64,000 bases of DNA, taken from assembly GCA_947577025.1 (NCBI GenBank), contig CANPTO010000003.1:54823-118822 (forward strand), in the 5' to 3' direction. The translations under genes were made by a program, and so were the position numbers. Positions within the stretch are counted from its first letter, which is position 1, and each line of letters begins with the position of its first letter. Below, in pieces: positions 36,201 to 46,813 of this stretch. The DNA comes from an uncultured Clostridiaceae bacterium (lineage in GTDB: Bacteria; Bacillota; Clostridia; TANB77; CAG-508). The notes beneath the pieces are model-generated. The model was not told where the DNA came from, made no database searches, and was given only the letters and a program-made list of their open reading frames with translations.

Positions 36201-37235
36201 TTATGCATTTTCACCTTGTGGCTCTGGTTCTACCCCTTTATTTTCTTCTGGTTCTTCACTCTTTTCTTTTTCTTTATCTTTTTCTCCTCTTTTTCTTTTT
36301 TCTTCTTCATCTTTTTGGTTTTGTTCTTCTTTTTGCCTTTCTAATTCTGCTTTTACTTTCTGCTCTTCTTCTATTATTTTTGTTAGTTCTTGTCCTCTTT
36401 TTATTAGATCTGATTTTATCATTAATATTGCTGTAATAATGTAAATGTATGTGACTCCTATATACATTACTTCAAAATATTTTATTTCAAAATTAAATAG
36501 TGCTTGTAGTATTATATATATTAAATTTAATATTATTGGCAATGTAAGTGCATGTATTGCTATTTTTAGCATTGCTATAAATTTTAACCTTATTCGCAAT
36601 ATTAATGCTGTAATATATCCTATGGCTCCAAATACTAATCCATCAAATAATGTACTTATTATATATGCTATAAATAACCATATGAATGATATTATAAAAA
36701 CTGCTACATATACAAGTATTAAATTCGTTCCAGTAAAATAATTTAATACTTCTTGTTTTGTTTTATCTCCTATATTATATATATTTGCAAGTTTTTCATA
36801 ACTATATTCTATTGTTTGTGTTTGTGTATTTATTATTACTTTGTCTTTTAAAAATATTGCTGCTGTATTGTGCTTTTCTATGTCATTTTTGTAGTTATTT
36901 AATTCTTCTTCAGTTATATTATTGGTATCTATTATAATTAATTCTAATATACTATTTGGATTAATTACTATTTTTTCTTGAGAATCTACTTTTAATTCAT
37001 TATTTATAAACTGCATATCTGGCATTTCATTTTTTAAGTATTTTATCGCATTATTTATATTTTGACTTACATCATATATTGATATAACTGTTACTACAAA
37101 TGTAAATATTAATATTAATTTTATTATATAATTTATTACTACACTAAATGGCTTTGATGCCATTTCAGGATATTTTTCAAATTCTTTTATACTACTTATA
37201 AATTTGTTAATAAAAGAGTTTTCTTTGGTTTGCAT
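36201..37235 (-). CDS. DUF1189-family membrane protein
   Basis: The 344-residue protein has five or so membrane helices (about 28-50, 168-190, 194-216, 228-250, 258-280) with a large loop between the first two, then a 60-residue very charged Glu/Lys tail. The opening FISSIKEFEKYPEMASKPFS and the overall layout fit the DUF1189 family. Its role is unknown; the tail is a likely cytoplasmic coiled region. Confidence 0.75.
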   Translation of the reverse strand: MQTKENSFINKFISSIKEFEKYPEMASKPFSVVINYIIKLILIFTFVVTVISIYDVSQNINNAIKYLKNEMPDMQFINNELKVDSQEKIVINPNSILELIIIDTNNITEEELNNYKNDIEKHNTAAIFLKDKVIINTQTQTIEYSYEKLANIYNIGDKTKQEVLNYFTGTNLILVYVAVFIISFIWLFIAYIISTLFDGLVFGAIGYITALILRIRLKFIAMLKIAIHALTLPIILNLIYIILQALFNFEIKYFEVMYIGVTYIYIITAILMIKSDLIKRGQELTKIIEEEQKVKAELERQKEEQNQKDEEEKRKRGEKDKEKEKSEEPEENKGVEPEPQGENA

Positions 37236-37257
37236 TGTGCTTTTTTCCTTTCTTTGT

Positions 37258-37350
37258 TATAGAAGTTAGAGGTTAGAAGTTGGAAGTTGGATTTAAGCCT
37301 TTCCTACGAAGTTCGGTTGGTTAATAATCGCTCCTGCGTTAACTTCAATA
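37258..37350. repeat. Intergenic repeat (family A, partial)
   Basis: Purine-rich arm GAAGTTAGAGGTTAGAAGTT with a CCTACGAAG core; the right arm is largely lost. Confidence 0.6.
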
Positions 37351-37376
37351 TTTTACTTTTTATTATTCATTTTTTA

Positions 37377-38777
37377 CTATTTATTTAATTTTTCTAATTT
37401 TTGCCCTTCTTTTGTGTCTTTAACTATATAACCTTTTTGATTAATTATATCCCTTATTTCATCTGATTTTGACCAATCTTTATTTTCTCTAGCAATTCTT
37501 CTTTTTTCTAGTAGTTCTTTTACTTCTTCGTTTATTTCTTCTATTTCAGAATCTGCTTTGTTTATTTTTATTCCTAGAACTGTATCAAATTTTTCTAATA
37601 AGTTTGCAATTTCTTTGTTTTTCTTTTCAAATTTTGCTGCCTCCCATACAAAACTCATTGCAAGTGGCATGTTTAAGTCATCATTTATTGCTTTATGAAA
37701 ATTTTCTTCTATTTGTTGTAGTTTTTCCAAATTTTCTTTTGTTAATTCATCTTTTCCATTTAAATTTGTTTTATAACTATTACGTAATTTTTCTAATGAT
37801 TTAGAGCTAGCTTCTATTGCTTCCCATGTAAAGTTTAGTTTGTTTCTATAATGACATGAATAACTAAATAATTTGTATGAAATTGGGTCATATCCTTTTT
37901 CTTTTATATCTTTTATTAAATATGCGTTTCCTAAACTTTTTGACATTTTTCCACCATCTATTAATAGGTATTCTCCATGTAGCCAATACTTTGCTGGTAT
38001 TTTACCACATTTTCCTTTGCTTTGTGCAATTTCATTTTCATGATGTGTAGGAATTAGATCTATGCCTCCTGTATGTATGTCAAATTGTTCTCCTAAATAT
38101 TTTTGCCCCATTGCTGAACATTCTATATGCCAACCTGGGTAACTTGGTCCCCATGGGCTATCCCATTTCATTAAATGATTTTCAGGTGCCTTTATCCAAA
38201 GTGCAAAGTCTGATGGATTTCTTTTTTCTTCATCTACCTCAACTCTTGCGCCCGCTTTTTGCTTTTCTATATCTATATTAGATAATATTGGATATTTGTC
38301 TAATTTCGATATATCAAAATATATTGCTGTTGATGTTTCATATGCATATCCACTTTCTACTAATTTTTTAACATATTCTAGCATTTCATTTATATGTTCA
38401 GTTGCTTTACATATAATTTCTGGTGTTTCTATATTTAATTCTTCTAAGTCTTGAAAAAATAACTTTGTGTAATGTTCTGCAATTTGTAAAGGTGTTTTTT
38501 TCTCTTCTCTTGCTGATTTTAGCATTTTATCTTCGCCATCATCTCCATCTGATACTAAATGCCCTACATCAGTAATATTCATTGCATGCTTTAATTTATA
38601 TCCATTATATTTTAGCGTTCTTCTCAAAACATCTTGAAAGATATTTGTTCTCATATTCCCTATGGTAGCATCTTTATATACTGTTGGTCCACATGAATAT
38701 ATTCTCACTTCTTTTGAATTAATTGGCTCAAATTTCTCTTTTCTTTTGGTTAATGTATTATATAGATTTATATCCAT
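37377..38777 (-). CDS. cysS: Cysteinyl-tRNA synthetase
   Basis: The 466-residue class I enzyme shows YSCGPTVYKDATIGNMRT (zinc Cys and HIGH-like region), GWHIECSAMGQKYLG, HHENEIAQSKGKCG and KMSKSLGN. It charges tRNA-Cys. Full length. Family A repeats lie on both sides. Confidence 0.97.
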   Translation of the reverse strand: MDINLYNTLTKRKEKFEPINSKEVRIYSCGPTVYKDATIGNMRTNIFQDVLRRTLKYNGYKLKHAMNITDVGHLVSDGDDGEDKMLKSAREEKKTPLQIAEHYTKLFFQDLEELNIETPEIICKATEHINEMLEYVKKLVESGYAYETSTAIYFDISKLDKYPILSNIDIEKQKAGARVEVDEEKRNPSDFALWIKAPENHLMKWDSPWGPSYPGWHIECSAMGQKYLGEQFDIHTGGIDLIPTHHENEIAQSKGKCGKIPAKYWLHGEYLLIDGGKMSKSLGNAYLIKDIKEKGYDPISYKLFSYSCHYRNKLNFTWEAIEASSKSLEKLRNSYKTNLNGKDELTKENLEKLQQIEENFHKAINDDLNMPLAMSFVWEAAKFEKKNKEIANLLEKFDTVLGIKINKADSEIEEINEEVKELLEKRRIARENKDWSKSDEIRDIINQKGYIVKDTKEGQKLEKLNK

Positions 38778-38797
38778 TAATTTTGCTCCTTTCGTAT

Positions 38798-38920
38798 TGG
38801 AGGTCAGAAGTCGGAATTTCAGTAAATCCTTCGAAGGAATTTCTCGTGTTCTAACTTCTATCTTCTAATTTCTGTTTCCTTACTTCCACCTTCCATCTTC
38901 TGACTTCCGTCTTCTGTCTT
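38798..38920. repeat. Palindromic intergenic repeat (family A)
   Basis: GGAGGTCAGAAGTCGGAATT, core CCTTCGAAGGAATT, then a long pyrimidine-rich arm with repeated CTTCTGACTTCC-type units up to the PBP stop. Confidence 0.75.
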
Positions 38921-41569
38921 TTAACTTTGGATTGTATTTGCTACAGTATTGCTATTTACTGTATTTGTTGTGGTTGTGTTTGTGTTGGTTGTTGTATTTG
39001 TTTGTGTATTTTCATTTGGTTTTTCTGAATTATTTATTTTGTTTACTGTTATTGTAACTAAAGTTCCTTCATCTACTTTTGTTTTTTCTTCTTTATTTTG
39101 TTTTAATACTATTCCATCTTCTTTTTTCTTGTTTTCGTCATATATTATTTCTACTTTTAGCCCTTTTTCTTCTAGTAGTTTTTTTGCTTCTGCTACTTTT
39201 TTGCCTATTACATTTGGAACTTCTACTTGTTTCTTTTCTGGTTCTTTATGTATGTCACAATTTTCTGTTGGTACTTTGTATTTGTCTCCTTCTTTTGTTG
39301 TCCATAATGTTGTATTTTCTTTTGCTGGTTTTACTAAAAATGTTTTTTCTTCTTTTTCTGGACAGTACTCATTTGCAATTTTTCCTGTTTCTTTACATAT
39401 TTCTAGTTTTGTATGACCTTCACATGCTTTTGGTACTGTTCCTTTTACAAAGTATTCTGTTTCTACTCTTGTGCAGCTTTCTGTTGCACTACAACCTGAG
39501 TCTAAACATATTTTAGCTGTTACTACTCCTGCTGGTTTTGTGAAACGCTTACTTGGAAGACTTGTGTGCACACTCCTCATTATTTCTCCCCAAAGTCTTG
39601 CCGCTCCATTTCCACTTATTCCTTGTGGTCTTTCTTGGTTGTCAAATCCAAACCAACATGCCCCTGCATAGTATGGTGTTATTCCACATAGCCATCTGTC
39701 TTTATATCCATCTGTTGAACCTGTTTTTGCTCCAACTTCCATTCCTTTTATCCAGCATGTTGTTGCTGTTCCTCCTGCACCTGTTACTGGTGCTGTTAAT
39801 ATTTCTTTTAATACATATGCATTTTCTGTGCTCATCATTCTTTTTGTTTCTTGTTTTGCCTCTAATATTACATTTCCATCTGAGTCTTCTACTTTTGTGT
39901 AGAATGTTGGCTCTATATATACTCCATCATTTGCAACCATCGCATATGCTCCTGCCATTTGAAGTGGTGTTGCACTTGTTGAGCCTAGTGCTAATGATGC
40001 TCCTATGTCTTCATCTGCTAATTTTGTGAAGTTCATATTTCTTAGGAATTCTGCTGCTTTACTTGGTCCTAAGTCTGTTATTATTTTTATATTTACTATA
40101 TTTGATGAGTGTTCTATTGCATGTCTTACTGTTTGGAGCCCGTTATACCCACCTGAGTTATGTGGATTATATCCCCCTTTAAATGTTGTTGCTGAATCGT
40201 CATATACTGTTGCTGCTGTAACGGTTCCAGCTTCTAATGCTGGCGCTACAACTCCTATTGGTTTTATTGATGAACCTGGATGTTTATTACTTTTTGTAGC
40301 TCTGTTTAATCCACTTGCATTTGAATCTGTTCCTAGACCTCCCATACATCCTACTACATAACCTGTTGTTGGCTCTATTATTACCATAGCTGATTGAGTA
40401 TGTCCTTCATTTTTTAAGCTTCCATCTTTATTCTTTTCTTTTCCTTTTACTATATATTTGTCTTTAGCATATTCTGCTTCCATAGTTTTTTGTATTGATG
40501 TTATTTGTGTTGAATATATTGTATATCCATTATTTTCTATTGCAAATTTTGCTGCTTCTTCTTTTAGTCCTTGCTCCTTCATTAATTGCTCTATTGCTTG
40601 TTCTATTGCTGCTGCTGTATGGTATGAGTATGCGGTTGCTCCTGTTATTACTGTTCCTTCTTTAAAGCCTAGACCTGCATCTACTTCTTGTATAGCTGCA
40701 TTATATGCCTCATCTGTTAAATCATAGCTTAAATTTTTTGCTTCGTCTTTAAATTTTGCTAAAACAACTTTTGTCTTATTTTTTATTCTTTCTATATCTT
40801 TTTCCTCAGCACTAAATGGTTTATATGAATTTGGCGCTGGATTTATAGCAACTAAGTATGCACTTTGCGCTAAACTTAAGTCTTTTACATTTTTACTAAA
40901 GTAATATTCTGACGCTGTTTCTACTCCATAATATGTACCACCCATAAGTATTTTATTTAAGTATAATTCTAATATTTCATTTTTAGATAGTACCTTTTCT
41001 ACATTATATGCACGTGCCATCTCTCTTATTTTTCTTTGTACACCTGCTATACCTGAGTCTTCATTGTCGTTAAATGTATTTTTAACTAATTGTTGTGTTA
41101 TTGTACTACCACCATATGAAGAGCTTCCTTTTCCTAATACAAAGCCTACTGTAGCTCCTAGTGTTCTTTTTATATCTATTCCTTTATGCGAATAATACCT
41201 TTCATCTTCTAACGCTACAAACAGTTTTGGCAAGTATTCTGGCATTTCTTCTATTGAGACCCATTTTCTATTTTCATCACCTCTTACTGTTGCTATAACA
41301 TTTCCTTCTGAATCCACTACTTTTGAGTTAAAGTTTTTTATAATTAATTGGTCTCTTGAAACTTTGTATTTTTCACTTGAAAATATTCCAATTACTACTG
41401 CTACCGCTATAGCTGCTAAAATTACAAAAAATATAATCATTCCTAATATTAGTCTTTTCCATATTTTTTTGCTCTTTTTATTTCCTTTTTTTGTTTTATA
41501 TTGTTTTGTTTTTTCCATTTCTTCTACATTCTTTTTTGTATTTTTTTTCTTTCCTTTATTTGTACCCAT
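38921..41569 (-). CDS. Class A penicillin-binding protein with PASTA domain
   Basis: The protein has 882 residues from the ATG at 41567-41569 (AGGAGG nine bases upstream). A basic N-terminus and one membrane helix are followed by a GT51 glycosyltransferase (EDERYYSHKGID, GGSTITQQLVKN), a transpeptidase with SSIKP, SSN and KTGSTDG, a Cys-containing linker, one PASTA domain (VPNVIGKKVAEAKKLL...), and an Asn/Thr-rich tail. It polymerises and cross-links peptidoglycan. PBP1A-like. Confidence 0.94.
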   Translation of the reverse strand: MGTNKGKKKNTKKNVEEMEKTKQYKTKKGNKKSKKIWKRLILGMIIFFVILAAIAVAVVIGIFSSEKYKVSRDQLIIKNFNSKVVDSEGNVIATVRGDENRKWVSIEEMPEYLPKLFVALEDERYYSHKGIDIKRTLGATVGFVLGKGSSSYGGSTITQQLVKNTFNDNEDSGIAGVQRKIREMARAYNVEKVLSKNEILELYLNKILMGGTYYGVETASEYYFSKNVKDLSLAQSAYLVAINPAPNSYKPFSAEEKDIERIKNKTKVVLAKFKDEAKNLSYDLTDEAYNAAIQEVDAGLGFKEGTVITGATAYSYHTAAAIEQAIEQLMKEQGLKEEAAKFAIENNGYTIYSTQITSIQKTMEAEYAKDKYIVKGKEKNKDGSLKNEGHTQSAMVIIEPTTGYVVGCMGGLGTDSNASGLNRATKSNKHPGSSIKPIGVVAPALEAGTVTAATVYDDSATTFKGGYNPHNSGGYNGLQTVRHAIEHSSNIVNIKIITDLGPSKAAEFLRNMNFTKLADEDIGASLALGSTSATPLQMAGAYAMVANDGVYIEPTFYTKVEDSDGNVILEAKQETKRMMSTENAYVLKEILTAPVTGAGGTATTCWIKGMEVGAKTGSTDGYKDRWLCGITPYYAGACWFGFDNQERPQGISGNGAARLWGEIMRSVHTSLPSKRFTKPAGVVTAKICLDSGCSATESCTRVETEYFVKGTVPKACEGHTKLEICKETGKIANEYCPEKEEKTFLVKPAKENTTLWTTKEGDKYKVPTENCDIHKEPEKKQVEVPNVIGKKVAEAKKLLEEKGLKVEIIYDENKKKEDGIVLKQNKEEKTKVDEGTLVTITVNKINNSEKPNENTQTNTTTNTNTTTTNTVNSNTVANTIQS

Positions 41570-41765
41570 TTTTAAGTTCCTCCTTAGCACAAAATTGATA
41601 GGTACATTATATAATATATTGGTTTAAATTAAAAGGTTTTTTAAGAAAATTTTAAGAAAAAGAGTGACAATTTAGAAGTGATGCATTAAAGACACTAGAA
41701 ATTTTATAATCTCTAGTGTTTTTATGTTTTGCTATTTTAATTTTTCTTTAAATATATAATATTAC

Positions 41766-42482
41766 CTATTCTATATTACTTATTATTGTATTTATAATTG
41801 TTTTTATTTTTGGTTTTGCGTCTATGTCAAAGCAAAAGTATTTTTTTATTTTATCTATACTACAATTATAGTACATATGATCAGTCGCTCTATTTATTCT
41901 ACATTTTATATTATGAACTTTTTCATTGCACATTAAAGCAACTTTGGGATATACTTCTTTTTCTAAATTTTCTATTTCTATATTATTATTATAAACGTAT
42001 TCAATTGATTTTATTAAATATTGAGTTCCTTTGTGTGAAATATCATATCCTAATAATAGAATTTGCTCCATAATTTTATTATTTACTATTTTATCTCTTT
42101 TTACCAATTCTTTATTTTTTAATAATTTATTTATTTCTTTAACAATTTGAGTAATTGATGTACCTTTATAAATAAATGAATTCATAAGTTCATTTTTTCT
42201 TACTTCTATAATAGATTCTATTTCTCCTGAAATAATTATACAAGAATCTAAATATCTTTCTTTCTTTTCTATTCTTTTTAATACTTCGATAGCATTATAA
42301 ACTGGCATTTTATAATCTAATAATATAACATCAATATCATTCTTATTATTTAATATCTCTAGTGTTTCATTACCATCTTTTGCTATATAACATACTTTGA
42401 TATTTCTATTTTCTCTGTTTATATAATTCATTAAATTTACTGCAAATTCGATATTATCATCTGCTATTAATATATTTATCAT
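41766..42482 (-). CDS. Spo0A-like response regulator paralogue
   Basis: The protein has 238 residues. Receiver domain 1-118 shows ADD, the phosphoacceptor Asp in VILLDYKMP and the Lys in FIYKGTS. The C-terminal part (GYDISHKGTQYLIKSIEYVY, LEKEVYPKVALMCNEKVHNI, KCRINRATDHM) follows the Spo0A DNA-binding domain pattern. It is shorter and more diverged than a master Spo0A, so it is probably a paralogue with its own targets. Its neighbours do not reveal them. Confidence 0.8.
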   Translation of the reverse strand: MINILIADDNIEFAVNLMNYINRENRNIKVCYIAKDGNETLEILNNKNDIDVILLDYKMPVYNAIEVLKRIEKKERYLDSCIIISGEIESIIEVRKNELMNSFIYKGTSITQIVKEINKLLKNKELVKRDKIVNNKIMEQILLLGYDISHKGTQYLIKSIEYVYNNNIEIENLEKEVYPKVALMCNEKVHNIKCRINRATDHMYYNCSIDKIKKYFCFDIDAKPKIKTIINTIISNIE

Positions 42483-42597
42483 TTAAATTACTCCTGTGTT
42501 ATTCATTCTTCTATTATATAAAAAAATAAGAAAAAATGAAATAAATAATTATCTATTTTTCTTATTTTTTATAATTAATAATTTAACTAATTTCATA

Positions 42598-43881
42598 TTA
42601 AATTTCGTACAAACTAGTTATGTAATCTCTACTATTTCCATTTTCATGTTCATTTTCTATTATCGTACGAACCCTAACATATTTTTTATCAGTTTCAACA
42701 TCATAATAATATGTTTTCTTCTGTTCTATAATATTATAATTTAGTATACCATCATTTATAGTTTTTTCTATTACTTCGGCTTTAGCCTTTTCTAGGTATA
42801 TATCACCATTGTTCTTTATTACACTATCTACTTTAAAATTACTATTAGATAATCCTACTTTTCGATTTTTTAATGGCAATGTATTGTCATAAATAGCTTC
42901 TACTTTTCCATTACTTATTGTAATTACATATCCTGCATTTGTATAAAAATCGTCAAGTTTCAAATTCAAATCAATAACCAATTGTTTAGTTTCTTCACCA
43001 GTAACAATATTAATTGTTTGAAGTCCATCACTTTGAGTTATGGTGTAATTTTCTTTATTAAATGTTGAATCGTATGCTTTTATTATATCTAATAATTCAT
43101 CTATACTTTTAAATTCAATACTTTGTTTAGTATTTTTTAATATATTTCTACCATCTTCTATTATATTAGTTTCTGTTTGTTTTGCATTTGTCCTAAAACA
43201 ACCAAGTTTCATATTAGCATCTCCACGATTAACTACTACATTGTTCTTAATTGAATGTCCATCATTTTCATCATCGCCAGGATAAGATTTACTATTTGCA
43301 TTGGCTGCTGCATCATAAACTCCTAATCCTGTTGCTACTGATGCTGCGAAATATTCTCCCCAGTATGCTGCATGATCAGACCAAATTGGATTTCTCCAAC
43401 CAATTACATTGTCAGCACCACTTCGGCATGTTTCTACTGCAAGTCCATCTTCAAGATTTTCTGCTGTTTTACAAGCCGCATATACTACTAAAATTGTGTC
43501 AGTATCCCAATGTACATCATTAGTTCCAAAATGATGTCTTCCATCATATTTGCGACCATCCCCTACTATTAGTCCAACATTTTTAGTCCAAAATCTATCC
43601 CAATCACCATGTCCATATAAATATTGTACATCTGCATATAGACTTTCCCAAAATTCTGTTGGAGTTGGATCACTATCAGTACCTACATTATACTTAAGTC
43701 GCCCATACCAGAATGGTAACTTACTTCTCACATAGTCTGCTGCACTGTCAAAATAATAACTTGAAGCTACTATATATGCGTAATTATCTCTTGCCCTTAC
43801 ATTTGTACTAAATGTTATGTTCATTATAAGTATTGCTACTAATAAAACAATTAATAATCTTATACCAAATTTCATTTTCAT
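42598..43881 (-). CDS. Secreted caspase-like (clan CD) protein
   Basis: The 427-residue protein has a signal peptide (about 1-30) and then a region with LYGHGDWDRFW (His91-Gly) and VVYAACKTAE (Ala-Cys137). HG and AC motifs at the ends of two core strands mark caspase-fold peptidases of clan CD such as gingipain, CHAT and clostripain relatives. A C-terminal beta-rich domain of about 180 residues follows. Secretion and a catalytic dyad suggest an extracellular cysteine protease. Family membership beyond the fold is not certain. Confidence 0.65.
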   Translation of the reverse strand: MKMKFGIRLLIVLLVAILIMNITFSTNVRARDNYAYIVASSYYFDSAADYVRSKLPFWYGRLKYNVGTDSDPTPTEFWESLYADVQYLYGHGDWDRFWTKNVGLIVGDGRKYDGRHHFGTNDVHWDTDTILVVYAACKTAENLEDGLAVETCRSGADNVIGWRNPIWSDHAAYWGEYFAASVATGLGVYDAAANANSKSYPGDDENDGHSIKNNVVVNRGDANMKLGCFRTNAKQTETNIIEDGRNILKNTKQSIEFKSIDELLDIIKAYDSTFNKENYTITQSDGLQTINIVTGEETKQLVIDLNLKLDDFYTNAGYVITISNGKVEAIYDNTLPLKNRKVGLSNSNFKVDSVIKNNGDIYLEKAKAEVIEKTINDGILNYNIIEQKKTYYYDVETDKKYVRVRTIIENEHENGNSRDYITSLYEI

Positions 43882-43923
43882 ACAATTTTCCTCCTTTTAC
43901 TTTTATAGCTAAATTATTAATTT

Positions 43924-44406
43924 TTATTCAACTGCTGACATTCCCATATTCTTTTTTCCTATATATACATCTCTATTTCCATCTGCAGAGTGCATTTTTA
44001 ATATTGAGAAACTGTCATATTTATAAATCTTGCTTCCACCATCGTGAGCTGTAGCACTATAAACTTTTCCTAATTTAGCATCTTCTTCTGCTTGCTCAAT
44101 TATTTGTTCTATATGAATTTCTTTATTTTTTAGTGCTTCTTTTAAATTAATTTTATTACCTATGTATTCAAATTCTACATCTTCAATATCATAGAAATAT
44201 ACACTATATGTATAATCAATTATTTTTTCTTTTTTACTTGCATCGACTTCACTTTTTTGAGTATTACCTAATATTATTGTAGATATATCTGAATTTTTGT
44301 TTATTGCGGACATATCTAACAGTTTATTTATCGCTATATTGACTATTGTAAGTATTAATATAGTAATAAATATTATTACTAATATAACTATAATCTTTTT
44401 CTTCAT
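43924..44406 (-). CDS. Membrane-anchored hypothetical protein (160 aa)
   Basis: One N-terminal membrane helix (about 4-27) and an extracytoplasmic domain without a known family. It is the gene immediately upstream of the caspase-like protein with only about 40 bases between, so it may be an accessory or inhibitor of it. That is inference. Confidence 0.6.
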   Translation of the reverse strand: MKKKIIVILVIIFITILILTIVNIAINKLLDMSAINKNSDISTIILGNTQKSEVDASKKEKIIDYTYSVYFYDIEDVEFEYIGNKINLKEALKNKEIHIEQIIEQAEEDAKLGKVYSATAHDGGSKIYKYDSFSILKMHSADGNRDVYIGKKNMGMSAVE

Positions 44407-44640
44407 AATATTTTACCTCCTTACTTATTATATTCTATTTTTTCCATTTTTTAACAAAAAAATACAAAAAGATACACTTTTAATATTATATATTTTCTCC
44501 TTCTTTTCTTTCTAAAATTGTATACTATTTTGTATAATTTTTCAACATTTTTTAACTAATAAGTAAAATAAAAAAATACTAGATAAGACTTTTTAGAAAA
44601 AATAAAGAATTTAAAAGTAATGTTAAGGATTTATGTGGAA

Positions 44641-44698
44641 CAAAAGGGCACGGTACCCCGTGCCTCTACATTTGAAATCGATTTTTCCTATACTACAA
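44641..44698. repeat. Dispersed repeat (family B)
   Basis: AAAAGGGCACGG...CCGTGCC...TACATTTGAAATCGATTTTT reappears inverted at 19788-19842 with few changes. The GGGCAC-GTGCCC part is palindromic. The rest of the 340-base gap 44407-44746 holds only AT-rich sequence and the rny terminator. Confidence 0.75.
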
Positions 44699-44734
44699 AA
44701 AAATGCTAGGCTATTATTTTAGCCTAGCACTTTT
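44696..44734 (-). terminator. Terminator of rny
   Basis: A perfect TGCTAGGCTA / TAGCCTAGCA stem flanked by A7 and T6 follows the rny stop. Confidence 0.88.
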
Positions 44735-44746
44735 TTATTTTCTTTT

Positions 44747-46288
44747 TTATTTTGCGTAATCTACTACTCTTGTTTCCCTTATTATATTTACTTTTATTTG
44801 TCCTGGGTAATCCATTTCGCTTTCTACTTTTTTTGCTACATCTCTTGCCATTATTATCATTTCGCTGTCTGTTATTTTTTCTGGTTTTACTATTATTCTT
44901 ATTTCTCTACCTGCTTGTATTGCAAAAGATTTATCTACTCCTTCGAATGAGTCTGCAATTTCTTCTAGTTGTTCTAACCTCTTTATGTATGTCTCTAGTG
45001 TTTCTCTTCTTGCTCCTGGTCTTGATGCTGAAATTGCGTCGGCTGCTTGTACAAGTACTGCTTCTATACTTAATGGTTCTACATCTCCATGGTGTGCTTC
45101 TACTGCATTTATTACTACTGCATTTTCTTTGTATTTTTTTAGTATATCTACTCCTATTTCTACGTGTGTTCCTTCCATATCATGGTCTAATGCTTTTCCT
45201 ATGTCGTGTAATAAACCTGCTCTTCTTGCTACTTTTGGGTCTAACCCTAACTCTTCTGCCATTATTCTCGCTAAGTTTGATACCTCTACTGAATGGTTTA
45301 ATACATTTTGACCATAGCTTGTCCTGTATTTTAGTTTTCCTAATAGTTTTATGATGTCTGGGTGAAGTCCTACAACTCCTGCTTCCATTGCTGCTCTTTC
45401 TCCTTCTTCTTTTATCGTTTGCTCTAGTTCTTCTCTTGATTTTTCAACCATTTCTTCTATTTTTGCTGGGTGAATCCTTCCATCATTTATTAGTTTTTCT
45501 AATGCCATTTTTGCAATTTCTCTTCTTAGTGGGTCAAATCCTGATATTACTACTGCCTCAGGTGTATCATCTATTATTAAATCTATACCTGTTAATGTTT
45601 CTAACGTTTTTATATTTCTTCCTTCTCTTCCGATAATTCTACCTTTCATATCATCATTTGGAAGTGATACTATTGATACTGTTGTTTCTGATGTGTGATC
45701 AGCTGCACATTTTTGTATTGCATATCCTATTATCTCTTTTGCACTTTTTTCTGCTGTCTCTTTTGTTTTTTGTTCTATTTCTTTTAATAGGTTTGCTTTT
45801 TCAACTGTTATTTGTTTTTCCATTTCTGATAAAAGCCATTTTTTTGCTTCTTCTTGTGATAATCTTGAAATTCTTTCTAGTTCTTGCATTTCTTTATCTT
45901 TTAATTCTTCTAGTTCTTTGCTCTTGTTTTCATTTGCTTCTACTTTTGCTGTTAGTTCTTTTTCTCTTCTTTCTAACATGTTTATCTTGTTTTCAAGATT
46001 CTCCTCTTTTTGAATTAAACGGTTTTCTTGTCTTTGTACTTCGCCTCTTCTTTCTCTAATCTCTTGGTCTAGTTCTTTTCTAGAAGCCATAATTTCTTCT
46101 TGTGCTTTATAAATTTCTTCTTTCTTTCTATTTTCTGCTTCTTTACTTGCAAGTTCAATTATTCTTTTAGCTTCATTTTCTGCACTTTTCATTTTTGATT
46201 CAGCTATTTTCTTTCTAATGAAAATTCCTACAAATGTAAATATTACTGCTGAGATTAGAAATACGGCAATATTAATTATGATATCCAT
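44747..46288 (-). CDS. rny: Ribonuclease Y
   Basis: The 513-residue protein has an N-terminal membrane anchor (3-25), a long coiled coil (about 30-200), a KH domain ([15 protein letters not shown]) and an HD domain ([20 protein letters not shown]). It starts mRNA decay at the membrane. Full length and highly typical. Confidence 0.97.
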   Translation of the reverse strand: MDIIINIAVFLISAVIFTFVGIFIRKKIAESKMKSAENEAKRIIELASKEAENRKKEEIYKAQEEIMASRKELDQEIRERRGEVQRQENRLIQKEENLENKINMLERREKELTAKVEANENKSKELEELKDKEMQELERISRLSQEEAKKWLLSEMEKQITVEKANLLKEIEQKTKETAEKSAKEIIGYAIQKCAADHTSETTVSIVSLPNDDMKGRIIGREGRNIKTLETLTGIDLIIDDTPEAVVISGFDPLRREIAKMALEKLINDGRIHPAKIEEMVEKSREELEQTIKEEGERAAMEAGVVGLHPDIIKLLGKLKYRTSYGQNVLNHSVEVSNLARIMAEELGLDPKVARRAGLLHDIGKALDHDMEGTHVEIGVDILKKYKENAVVINAVEAHHGDVEPLSIEAVLVQAADAISASRPGARRETLETYIKRLEQLEEIADSFEGVDKSFAIQAGREIRIIVKPEKITDSEMIIMARDVAKKVESEMDYPGQIKVNIIRETRVVDYAK

Positions 46289-46299
46289 AATTTTTACAC

Positions 46300-46745
46300 C
46301 TCTTTCTTATTTAATTTTCAATGTACATAAATATATATTATACGTTTTTTTATTTTTAAAATATATTTTTGTCTCCTATTCTATTTTATATTTATTATTA
46401 AAAAGTGTCAAGTGGTTTGTTAAAAAAACATGAAGTTGGAATATAAGGTGTTACAATTCACAGTTTAAAAATATTTTATTTCTATTGTAGGGGCTAAATC
46501 GGTAAGGAATACCTCTTTGGGAATACCGAATTTCGACCTTTGATAATTTAAATACTAGTATAAATTTAAATTATACGTTTAGGGCGTAATTTGGTAAATT
46601 CTTACGGGTATTCCTAACTGATTAAACCCCTACAGTAATTTCAAATTATTTAATGGCTATGAATTGTAACTATAAGGTAAATCTTCGAAGGAATTACTTT
46701 AAATCCAATTCCCAACTCCCAACCTCCAACTTCTTATTTCAACTT
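46300..46745. repeat. Intergenic region with two repeat elements
   Basis: No gene. GTAGGGGCTAAATCGG... (about 46488) and ...CTGATTAAACCCCTAC (about 46634) are inverted ends of a 150-bp element with inner GGTATTCC / GGAATACC pairing. A family A arm with CTTCGAAGGAATT and CCAACTCCCAACCTCCAACT follows at 46670-46745. Confidence 0.65.
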
Positions 46746-46751
46746 CTGTAT

Positions 46752-46813
46752 AAAAAATAAGAATTAAATTTTCTTATGTAGTTTATCACTTAGAAAATTT
46801 AATTCTTATTTTT
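46752..46813 (-). terminator. Terminator of the Xer recombinase gene
   Basis: A stem of about 23 bp, AAAAAATAAGAATTAAATTT... with its exact complement, abuts the stop codon. Confidence 0.88.

Noticed and set aside
44752..45354. Long leucine-rich open frames opposite rny, tmcAL, PBP1A and other genes
   Set aside because: They are antisense shadows of AT-rich genes: low-complexity Leu/Phe/Ser translations without ribosome binding sites.
45601..45640. CGG in rny (ATC-GGA) and about twenty similar places as further shift sites
   Set aside because: These CGG triplets straddle two codons, and the genes are intact in one frame.
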